Shown one piece after another: positions 8,932-15,807 of a DNA stretch of 32,901 nucleotides. Where the stretch lies: contig NZ_JALAHD010000234.1 of assembly GCF_022712095.1 (NCBI RefSeq), forward strand, positions 1 to 32,901, written 5' to 3'. Source of the stretch: Chryseobacterium sp. (lineage in GTDB: Bacteria > Bacteroidota > Bacteroidia > Flavobacteriales > Weeksellaceae). The translations under genes were made by a program, and so were the position numbers. Each line of letters begins with the position of its first letter. Positions within the stretch are counted from its first letter, which is position 1. The notes beneath the pieces are model-generated. The model saw only the letters and a list, made by a program, of their open reading frames with translations. It was not told the origin of the DNA and searched no databases.

Positions 8932-9783
8932 ATGAATGATCGGTCAGATTATTTTCCGGTTTTAGGAATTCAGGAGTTTGCTGAACAAGCTTCCTCGGGA
9001 TGTAATCTTCTGTTTAATGATCTTAGTGGAGAGCGCGTAATCGAAGATCCACACAAACATGATTTTTTTATTATTAATCTTTTTGAGAAAGGAAAAGGAA
9101 CCCATTACATTGATTTTAAAGAATATTCTATAGAAGATCGTCAGGTTCATTTGCTCTTTCCTGATCAGGTTCACCGATGGGAAATTGGAAAAGAAACGGT
9201 AGGATATCAGCTTATGATCAGCCGTGAATGGTTTGAGAGTTTTTTACCTTCGCTGAGGTTCTCAGCCTCTTATTATCATATTCATCCGGTATTTACCTTA
9301 ACCGAAGAAACTTATCGGCAATTATGGTATGAATTTCAGTGTATTCAGGATGAATTAAAAAAGAAAAATCTTTTCTGGAGACTGATTCAAACGAGAAGTG
9401 AGCTGATTGGGTTATTAATAAGCCGATCAGTGGAAGGGGCTTTCAAAGATTTTGAAGTGTATAATTCGAATCCGGTTTTATCAAAATTTTTTTCTTTGAT
9501 TGATGAGTATTTTAAAGAAGACCGCTCTGTTTCATTTTATGCAGAAAAGCTTACTATTTCGGCTAATTATTTAAATATTATCTGTAAGAAAAATCTTCAT
9601 GTTTCAGCTTCTTCTCTTATTCAGGATAGAATTCTACTGGAGGCAAAGCGTTTATTAAAAGTTTCTGAAATGTCTGTGAAAGACATAGTCTATGAATTGG
9701 GATTTTATGATCACGCCAGTTTTTCTAAATTCTTTAAAGCTCAGACAGGTATGACACCCTCACAGTTTAAAGAACAGCAATAA
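8932..9783 (+). CDS. AraC-family transcriptional regulator with cupin-like sensing domain
   Basis: The protein has 283 residues. The N-terminal half (about residues 30-90: DPHKHDFFIINLFEKGKGTHYIDF...LFPDQVHRWEIG) is an AraC-type cupin-like ligand-binding domain. The C-terminal 100 residues hold the double helix-turn-helix: FYAEKLTISANYLNIICKK is the first HTH and VKDIVYELGFYDHASFSKFF the second, ending in the usual TGMTPSQFK. It lies between the two paralogous amidohydrolase genes on the same strand. Both their promoters share repeats of the kind AraC proteins bind, so it probably activates both in response to a compound related to their substrate. Its stop codon TAA is the first three bases of the downstream operator copy at 9781. 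A TAATAATG at 8919-8926 may be its own weak -7 element. Confidence 0.93.
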   Translation: MNDRSDYFPVLGIQEFAEQASSGCNLLFNDLSGERVIEDPHKHDFFIINLFEKGKGTHYIDFKEYSIEDRQVHLLFPDQVHRWEIGKETVGYQLMISREWFESFLPSLRFSASYYHIHPVFTLTEETYRQLWYEFQCIQDELKKKNLFWRLIQTRSELIGLLISRSVEGAFKDFEVYNSNPVLSKFFSLIDEYFKEDRSVSFYAEKLTISANYLNIICKKNLHVSASSLIQDRILLEAKRLLKVSEMSVKDIVYELGFYDHASFSKFFKAQTGMTPSQFKEQQ

Positions 9784-9812
9784 TCCATACAACATACCGG
9801 ATAATTTGTACA
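9781..9812 (+). promoter_or_regulatory. Direct-repeat operator of the second amidohydrolase gene (candidate AraC site)
   Basis: TAATCCATACA (9781-9791) and TAATTTGTACA (9802-9812) start 21 bp apart, and the proximal copy begins 33 bp before the -7 element at 9835. This is exactly the layout at 7462-7523. The four copies fit TAAWYYRTACA. The distal copy overlaps the stop codon of the regulator gene. Confidence 0.65.
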
Positions 9813-9834
9813 CCCTTTTTGAATAGCAGGATGG

Positions 9835-9842
9835 TAATTTTG
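9835..9842 (+). promoter_or_regulatory. -7 promoter element TAATTTTG of the second amidohydrolase gene
   Basis: The octamer is identical to the one at 7516. It overlaps an in-frame GTG at 9842, so that GTG cannot be the translation start. The ATG at 9863, 20 bp after the element, fits instead. Confidence 0.65.
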
Positions 9843-9862
9843 TGGTATTAAATAATTACGAT

Positions 9863-11101
9863 ATGAAATTCCCCTATACTTTTCTTGCCTCTGGAAATTA
9901 TAACTTAAAAAATGTACGTCTGGAAACCGGTTTTGAATATGAGGATGGCGATGTTATCAGAACTAGAACCGATTTATTTTCAGTGGAAATTGAGAATGGT
10001 AAGATCAAAATGATTACAGAAAACCGGGAATCTGCAAATGCTATTGATGCAAAAGGTTTATTAATGCTTCCTGCTTTTAAAGATATGCATATCCATTTGG
10101 ATAAAACCTTATACGGATTGCCATGGCAGGCACTTTCTCCTAAAAGAAGAACTGTAAAGGATATGATCGCTTATGAACAGGAGATTATTCCTAATCTTCT
10201 TATGACTTCTGTAGAGCGAGCGGAACAATTGATCAGTTTATTGCAGAATTATGGAACTCATTATGCAAGGGCCCATTTTAATATTGATCCTACTTCAGAA
10301 CTGAAATCTCTGGAACATCTTGAGCAGGCACTTAAAAATAAACAGCAATCATTCAAAGCAGAATTAGTTGCCTTTCCACAGCATGGATTGTTTTATACGG
10401 ATTCAGTTCCCCTAATGAAAGAAGCAGCCCGGTTTGAAAGCGTAGGTTTTATTGGAGGGCTGGATCCTTACAGTATTGACGGAAGTATTGAGAAACCGAT
10501 GGATGTAACTGTTCAGCTGGCATTAGATCATCAAAAAGGAATTGATATTCATTTACATGAAGTAGGTGAATCCGGAATAGGAACCATCAATTATCTTATT
10601 GATAAGGTTATTGAAAATCCTCAGCTTCAGGGAAAAACATATATAAGCCATGCTTTTGCCTTAGCCCATCTATCACCAAGGGAAACCGAAGAAATAGCAG
10701 AAAAACTGGGTGCTTCCGGAATAGGTATTGCTTCATCGGTTCCGTTCAGGGGAACTGTAATGCCGATTCCTGTATTGAAAAAATATGGAGTACGGGTGAT
10801 CATCGGTAATGATAATGTACAGGATTATTGGAGTACTTTCGGAACAGGAAATATGTTGCAGAAATCCAATCTGATTGCTGAACTTTATGGGTATAAAACA
10901 GAATACGCTCTTTCCAGAACACTCGAATTTGCTACACAAAGTATCCTTCCTTTAGATGATCAGGGTAATCAGCAGTGGCCAAAGACAGGAGATAAAGCAG
11001 ATATAGTCATGGTAGATGCTTCCTGTTCAGCAGAAGCTGTTTCGAGAATGTCTTATGTGGAAGCTCTGATAAATAGTGGAAATCTGTTTTGGAAGAAATA
11101 A
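9863..11101 (+). CDS. Cytoplasmic CodA-like amidohydrolase (paralogue 2)
   Basis: I choose ATG 9863 (412 residues, beginning MKFPYTFLASGNYNLKNVRLE) because the upstream in-frame GTG at 9842 lies inside the -7 promoter element. The CodA-type active site is complete: His76 and His78 in DMHIHLDKT, His230 and Glu233 in IHLHEVGE, His263 in ISHAF, and Asp317 in GNDNVQDYW, close to the CodA GNDNVMD motif. It aligns with paralogue 1 over nearly the whole length (shared LETGFEYEDG, GLLMLPAFKDMHIHLDKT and DASCSAEAVSR blocks) but has no signal sequence and should be cytoplasmic. In paralogue 2, SHAF replaces SHCF and SVPFRGT replaces TIPFGNL near the active site, so substrate range may differ. Deaminase or amidase activity on a cyclic compound is inferred, and the substrate is unknown. 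Confidence 0.88.
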   Translation: MKFPYTFLASGNYNLKNVRLETGFEYEDGDVIRTRTDLFSVEIENGKIKMITENRESANAIDAKGLLMLPAFKDMHIHLDKTLYGLPWQALSPKRRTVKDMIAYEQEIIPNLLMTSVERAEQLISLLQNYGTHYARAHFNIDPTSELKSLEHLEQALKNKQQSFKAELVAFPQHGLFYTDSVPLMKEAARFESVGFIGGLDPYSIDGSIEKPMDVTVQLALDHQKGIDIHLHEVGESGIGTINYLIDKVIENPQLQGKTYISHAFALAHLSPRETEEIAEKLGASGIGIASSVPFRGTVMPIPVLKKYGVRVIIGNDNVQDYWSTFGTGNMLQKSNLIAELYGYKTEYALSRTLEFATQSILPLDDQGNQQWPKTGDKADIVMVDASCSAEAVSRMSYVEALINSGNLFWKK

Positions 11102-11126
11102 ATCATTTCCCTACTAAAATTTAAAA

Positions 11127-11159
11127 CCGCTGTAATAATTATTTCAATTATTACAGCGG
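11127..11159. terminator. Bidirectional terminator between convergent genes
   Basis: CCGCTGTAATAATT (11127-11140) is perfectly complementary to AATTATTACAGCGG (11146-11159) with a 5-nt loop. The minus-strand side is followed by TTTTAAATTTT. It separates amidohydrolase 2 from the convergent lipoprotein gene and works best for the latter. Confidence 0.85.
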
Positions 11160-11192
11160 CTATTTGATATGAAGAAACTAATTACTTTATTT

Positions 11193-12398
11193 TTAGTTCA
11201 TAGCATCTGTAGTGTCAAAGCTTGTAAGCCCTGTCCAGCCTTTTGCCCAGTCTGGTAATGCGGTTCCGCTTCCAGCTCCTGTTGCGGTAGCACTGATTGT
11301 AAATACAGAAGATAGATCCGGTGCAGGCGCTTTAGTTTTCCATTGAGTTGCTACATTTACAAATCTGATATTAGTAATATAAGATCCTCCTGTAAACCAA
11401 GTGTAAGTTCTGTCAGTTTCGAAATCTAAACCTGTGGAATAGTTAGCAATAACAATATTGTCAAACTTACCTTGAGAACCTGCTCTGATTTTTAATCCCT
11501 GAGATTCAGAACCAGCAGCATTTCCTAAGAAAGTAGCATTGGTAATGGTAGGATTGGAAGCTCCATTTCCATTCGTCGTATTAGGATCTGTATCTTGTGT
11601 ATCTGCTTCGATTCCTCTGTTTCCAGGTTCAGCAGCATTTTGATATTGTTTTTTTCTGGCGGCATATAAATAGCTTACGGTTCCGTTATATCCTTCTGTC
11701 CAGTCGAAAGAATCATCACCTACACCTGTAATAACAAGGTGGTCTAAATTAGGGCTACCTCCGAAACATTCGATACCATCATCAGCACCGTCAGTTACAT
11801 ATACATAGGAAATGCTTGTTCCTTTACCTACTCCGAATAATGAAAGTCCGTTAAATTCTTTTTCAGGATTGTATTTAAACCCACTGTCTTTAATAATTAA
11901 GTATTGGATAGATCCTGAATTATCATTGCTGTTAGTACCTCCATATACAAGATCTCCTAATTCTGAAGTAGACGTTCCTGAAGCACTTCTGTTGGAAGGA
12001 GCATTCCCTAATACTACGATACCTCCCCAATGTCCTTGTTTGTGCTGTGTTCCTTCAAATGTTACAGGGTTTGAAGCCGTACCATTGATGAAAATTTTAC
12101 CACCACGATTAACGATTAAATAAGTTGCTCCTTCTGAGGCTGTAACTCTTGTTCCTGCAGGAATAATAAGGGTTGCTCCATTTTCAACCAATAGTCTTCC
12201 CGTAAGATTGTATGTCTTTGTTGGGTCTAAAGTTACTGTAGTTCCGGCAGTGATTGTACCTTGGAAATTGTTAGGATCTACAGTTGATGGATTACTAACT
12301 GCTTCATCATCATCAGAACTGCTACAAGATAATGCTACTGATGAAACGGTTGCTACCAATGAAAAACAAAGAATAGCTCTTAAGATTGTTTTTTTCAT
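11193..12398 (-). CDS. Surface lipoprotein, predicted right-handed beta-helix
   Basis: The protein has 401 residues. The signal peptide ends in a lipobox (VALSC, Cys25). The next residues, SSSDDDE, resemble the acidic lipoprotein export signal that sends Flavobacteriia lipoproteins to the cell surface. The body has the short repeating strands of a parallel beta-helix (GRLLVENGATLIIPAGTRV, GGKIFINGTASNPVTFEG, SIQYLIIKDSG, SISYVYVTDGADDGIECFGG, NLDHLVITGVGDDSFDW). The gene starts 32 bp after the TonB-dependent receptor stop and is presumably co-transcribed, so it is probably the surface partner of that receptor, in the position a SusD-type protein takes elsewhere, although it is not SusD-like. 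The ligand is unknown. The neighbouring PhoB/PhoR-like system suggests a phosphorus-containing ligand, but this is only inference. Confidence 0.8.
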   Translation of the reverse strand: MKKTILRAILCFSLVATVSSVALSCSSSDDDEAVSNPSTVDPNNFQGTITAGTTVTLDPTKTYNLTGRLLVENGATLIIPAGTRVTASEGATYLIVNRGGKIFINGTASNPVTFEGTQHKQGHWGGIVVLGNAPSNRSASGTSTSELGDLVYGGTNSNDNSGSIQYLIIKDSGFKYNPEKEFNGLSLFGVGKGTSISYVYVTDGADDGIECFGGSPNLDHLVITGVGDDSFDWTEGYNGTVSYLYAARKKQYQNAAEPGNRGIEADTQDTDPNTTNGNGASNPTITNATFLGNAAGSESQGLKIRAGSQGKFDNIVIANYSTGLDFETDRTYTWFTGGSYITNIRFVNVATQWKTKAPAPDLSSVFTISATATGAGSGTALPDWAKGWTGLTSFDTTDAMN

Positions 12399-12430
12399 AA
12401 CTCTTAGATTATTAGATTCGAATATTTCTT

Positions 12431-14902
12431 TTAAAATTTATATGATAGATTTAAACCAATTTGACGGCCTTTTGTATAATCTCTATGTACAAATACTCCG
12501 GCTCCGTTAGATTGTTCTATTTTGTAGTGAGGGTTTAATAAGTTCTTAGCACTGATACCTATTCCGATCTGCTTCAATGAGAAGTTTACATTCGCGTCCA
12601 GGATATTACGTGCCAGTTCATAAAAATTACCAGTGTTATTGGTACCTAGTGCATATAGGTTCTTTCCTACATAAGAATAAGATACTACGAAATCCACACT
12701 GTTGTCATTAGCCCATTTATAGTTATATCCTAAATTAACATTTGCCAGGAAGTTAGCTACCCCTTGAATATCATCCTTATCTTGTCCGCTGAATTGAGCT
12801 ATCTTTCCGTTATTCTCTTTGCTGAATTCTGCTTCGGACTTTAATTCCTGCTGAGACTGCATAAACGTTCCGTTTAAGAATGTATATAATTTAGAATTAC
12901 TCCATGAATAGAGATCTTTTCTGAATTCCAGCTCTGCTCCGTAAATATATCCCCAGTTGGCAATATTGAAGTAGCTCATATCACTTGGAGCAGAAGTAGA
13001 ATAAGTTGTTCTGGCAATAGGGTTCTGAATGTATTTTCCAAAAGCGGTGATAGATAAAACTTCACCTGATTTCGGGAAAAGTTCCCATTTAAGATCAAGA
13101 TTATAATTATCGGAAGGATACAGATATTGGTTACCATATACGTTACTTGTAACATCGTAGTAAGCAATAGGGATAAGTTCTTTAGCCTGAGGGAGCGTAT
13201 ATGTTTTAGAGAATGATAATCTTACATTTTGTTTATCATTAATACTGTATTTAGCATTTAAAGCAGGAAGAAACTTATTATATGTTTTATTTTTCTTTCC
13301 TTCACCCATCACAGCATCATTCCAGCGGGTCTGCAGATCAATGAAGTCATAACGTCCACCCACTTGTACAATGAATTTGTCAGATAAGTTGATGTCTACG
13401 TTGGCAAAACCTGATTGAAGGTTTTGTTTGATAGTATAAAAGAAAGGAGTAAATAATCTCTGACTAGGCTGGAATGTTTGATAAGTAAATAAACTGTTAT
13501 TTCCGGCATTGATGAATCCGTCTATATTTTCAGGGTCTACAGGTGTAATGAAATTGAAATTCATTCCTATCGTTGTATTGTCAAATTTTCTGTCTTTATA
13601 AGATCCATCGTATCCTACTGTAACCTTGAATTTATCAAAACTCTTAGTAAGATAAGCATGCCCTAACACTGTGTTGTCCTTCAATTCGTCAAAGTATCTG
13701 TGGTTATTGATGGCACTCCCTGCAAGTAGATTAAAGTTTTCAGCGTCAATAGTATTTTGTAAACGGTCTGGCCTTTTACTATTAAGCATGTTGTAACCTA
13801 ACGCCCAATCTGCTGTCCAGCTTTCAGCTATTTTGTGAGTTCCGAATAATTGGTTGATCCAGGTTGTTGTAATCTTATTATCTCCTCTGTTAATAATCAC
13901 ATTTCTGTCTACATCGTAAGCATAACCTTTGTAAATTCTTACTGTTTGATCTGAAGAGTGAATATAATTGGAATTGAAATTGATCTTATTGTTACTGTTA
14001 ATCTTATAGCCTAAATTAACTAAAGCTGTTGTATTGGTTTTATAATTGGAACGCTGTACGTCCGAATAATCTTTGTTAGGTAAACCATTGGCAAAAAAGA
14101 AACCTTCCTGGCCTTCACTGTATTCGTATGAATTTTCATATCCGGCATATCCGAAAAGGGAGAACTTTCCAAAGCTTGCTCCTCCTTCAATATTCATATC
14201 GGAATTGAATGGATTGTCTGCGTTTTTAAAATTCCATTTTGTTTTGAATGGATAAGTCTGATAGGGATTTCCCTTGATAAAAGTACTTGTTTTATAGCCG
14301 AAGAAACCGGGACCTCCATCCTGAAGTTTGAAGTTACCTTTATCAAATGTTTGTAAATTAATACTGCTTCCTATTCCGATTTTAAAATATGGTTTACCAG
14401 AATGTTCTTTAGAAGCGATATTTACATTGGCACCACCGAAATCTCCTGAAAATTTCGGATTATATACTTTATCCAGAGATATGTATTCAACCATTGAGGT
14501 TTTAAAGATTTCCAGATTAATGTTCTTGAACTCTGGATCATCTGATGGTATTGGGAGTCCGTTAAGAGTTGTGCTGTTGTACCGGTCTCCTAAACCTCTT
14601 ACAAAGATTTGTCCGCTTCCTTCCTGTTTCTGTGTTCCCGTAGCTTTCGTAACTGCTGTGGCAGCATCTCCTACACCTTGTTTCGCCAGCTGCACGGAAC
14701 CTACTCGTTCAATAACTTCAACAGACCTTTTTTGTAAATTAATAATGTTGGATTCAGATCCTTTCTTAGTAGTTCCTTTAATCGTTACACCTTCGATTTT
14801 CTTTTCGTTCTTAATGGTGTCTTTTTTTGTTTCTTGAGCATAGAGTACCGATCCCGATGCGCTTAAAAACAAAACTGCAATACTCAGTTTTCTAAAATTC
14901 AT
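12431..14902 (-). CDS. TonB-dependent outer-membrane receptor
   Basis: I take the start at 14902 (823 residues, MNFRKLSIAVLFLSASGSVLYAQE), which gives a normal signal peptide. An in-frame ATG nine codons upstream only adds a basic extension. The plug domain carries VGDAATAVTKATGTQKQEGSGQIFVRGLGDRYNSTTLNG, PIPSDDPEFKNINLEIF and FSGDFGGANVNI. The rest is a beta-barrel ending in IGLNLSYKF with the terminal Phe typical of outer-membrane proteins. No N-terminal carboxypeptidase-regulatory (CNA-B) domain is present. The gene is followed by the surface beta-helix lipoprotein and is divergent from the PhoB/PhoR-like pair, with TTAAC-rich repeats between them. It imports an unidentified ligand using TonB energy. 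Phosphate-starvation control is suggested by the context only. Confidence 0.92.
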   Translation of the reverse strand: MNFRKLSIAVLFLSASGSVLYAQETKKDTIKNEKKIEGVTIKGTTKKGSESNIINLQKRSVEVIERVGSVQLAKQGVGDAATAVTKATGTQKQEGSGQIFVRGLGDRYNSTTLNGLPIPSDDPEFKNINLEIFKTSMVEYISLDKVYNPKFSGDFGGANVNIASKEHSGKPYFKIGIGSSINLQTFDKGNFKLQDGGPGFFGYKTSTFIKGNPYQTYPFKTKWNFKNADNPFNSDMNIEGGASFGKFSLFGYAGYENSYEYSEGQEGFFFANGLPNKDYSDVQRSNYKTNTTALVNLGYKINSNNKINFNSNYIHSSDQTVRIYKGYAYDVDRNVIINRGDNKITTTWINQLFGTHKIAESWTADWALGYNMLNSKRPDRLQNTIDAENFNLLAGSAINNHRYFDELKDNTVLGHAYLTKSFDKFKVTVGYDGSYKDRKFDNTTIGMNFNFITPVDPENIDGFINAGNNSLFTYQTFQPSQRLFTPFFYTIKQNLQSGFANVDINLSDKFIVQVGGRYDFIDLQTRWNDAVMGEGKKNKTYNKFLPALNAKYSINDKQNVRLSFSKTYTLPQAKELIPIAYYDVTSNVYGNQYLYPSDNYNLDLKWELFPKSGEVLSITAFGKYIQNPIARTTYSTSAPSDMSYFNIANWGYIYGAELEFRKDLYSWSNSKLYTFLNGTFMQSQQELKSEAEFSKENNGKIAQFSGQDKDDIQGVANFLANVNLGYNYKWANDNSVDFVVSYSYVGKNLYALGTNNTGNFYELARNILDANVNFSLKQIGIGISAKNLLNPHYKIEQSNGAGVFVHRDYTKGRQIGLNLSYKF

Positions 14903-14956
14903 TTTCTTTTTACTATTCTTTCGGTGCAAAGGAATAAAAGATAAACGGGGTAAATG

Positions 14957-15014
14957 GTTTAGTTAAATTTAAATTTTTCTTAACTAAACATTAACAAAAG
15001 GAATTATTTGTTAA
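14957..15014. promoter_or_regulatory. TTAAC-rich repeat cluster between the receptor gene and the response regulator
   Basis: In the divergent intergenic region, GTTTAGTTAA (14957-14966) and TTAACTAAAC (14980-14989) form a perfect 10-bp inverted repeat. TTAACAAA (14991-14998) and TTTGTTAA (15007-15014) form another. The TTAAC at 14980 and the TTAAC at 14991 are 11 bp apart, a spacing like the hexamer repeats bound by OmpR/PhoB-family regulators such as Bacillus PhoP. The neighbouring response regulator is the candidate binder. No site specificity is known for this organism. Confidence 0.5.
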
Positions 15015-15062
15015 CTTTATGTGAATGATATAGAGTTTATTAATCTGTCATTCAAAATTTGT

Positions 15063-15070
15063 TAACTTTG
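15063..15070 (+). promoter_or_regulatory. -7 promoter element TAACTTTG of the response-regulator gene
   Basis: This is an exact TAnnTTTG match 18 bp before the ATG at 15089. It lies inside TTTGTTAACTTT (15058-15069), which also occurs at 15007-15018. Confidence 0.6.
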
Positions 15071-15088
15071 ACTCAGTAAAAATTAAAA

Positions 15089-15766
15089 ATGAACCAAAAG
15101 AAAATCCTCCTAATCGACGATGAATTGGATATTTTAGAGATTCTTTCTTATAATTTGGAAAAAGAAGGTTATAATATCTACACAGCCACAAACGGCAACG
15201 AAGGGATCGAAAAAGCAAAAGAAATCATTCCTGATCTTATTTTATTAGATGTGATGATGCCTGAAAAAGATGGCATTGAGACTTGTCAGGAATTACGAAA
15301 AATAAAAGAACTACAAAAGACACTTATTGTTTTTCTTTCGGCAAGAAGCGAGGAGTTTTCTCAATTAGCCGGATTCCAGGCCGGGGCGAATGATTATATT
15401 GTGAAATTGATAAAACCAAAAATTCTTATTTCCAAGGTAAATGCATTATTACAACTGACTTCTCAGGTAGCAGATAATGCTAAACTTATTGAAATAGGAG
15501 ACCTTGTAATCGATAAAGATAATTTTAGGGTTTCTAAAAGCGGACAGCAGTTTTTGCTCCCTAAAAAGGAATTTGATTTACTTTATCTACTGGCTTCCAA
15601 TACCGAAAAAGTATTCAAAAGAGAAGAAATTCTGGAGAAAGTATGGGGAAATGATGTTATTGTAGGAGAAAGAACCATCGATGTACACATCAGAAGATTA
15701 AGAGAAAAATTAGGAATTAATACGATTCAGACATTAAAAGGAATAGGATATAAACTTATTGTGTAA
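15089..15766 (+). CDS. PhoB/OmpR-family response regulator
   Basis: This 225-residue regulator has a receiver domain at about 1-120 with acidic pocket Asp10-Asp11, phosphoacceptor Asp54 (LILLDVMMP) and Ser84 (VFLSARS). A winged-helix trans_reg_C DNA-binding domain follows at about 133-225 (LLPKKEFDLLYLLA, RTIDVHIRRLREKLG, TLKGIGYKL). The conserved receiver lysine (Lys106) is normally followed by a cis-proline, and here the sequence is VKLIKP, so that proline is replaced by leucine. The kinase gene follows 41 bp downstream. The pair is divergent from the TonB-dependent receptor gene and probably controls it. PhoB-like assignment rests on domain type and the PhoR-like partner. Phosphate as the signal is not proved. 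Confidence 0.9.
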   Translation: MNQKKILLIDDELDILEILSYNLEKEGYNIYTATNGNEGIEKAKEIIPDLILLDVMMPEKDGIETCQELRKIKELQKTLIVFLSARSEEFSQLAGFQAGANDYIVKLIKPKILISKVNALLQLTSQVADNAKLIEIGDLVIDKDNFRVSKSGQQFLLPKKEFDLLYLLASNTEKVFKREEILEKVWGNDVIVGERTIDVHIRRLREKLGINTIQTLKGIGYKLIV

Positions 15767-15807
15767 TTTTATTCTTTATATAAAATCAATTTAAAAATAG
15801 TGTAAAA

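Noticed and set aside
14337..14837. Long plus-strand frame opposite the TonB receptor gene
   Set aside because: It lies entirely antisense to a well-supported receptor, has no family features and is a shadow of that codon pattern. The same holds for the other antisense frames in the window.
15041..15048. CTGTCAT resembling half of an E. coli Pho box upstream of the response regulator
   Set aside because: It is a single half without the second repeat at 11 bp and is expected by chance. The TTAAC repeats are a better candidate.
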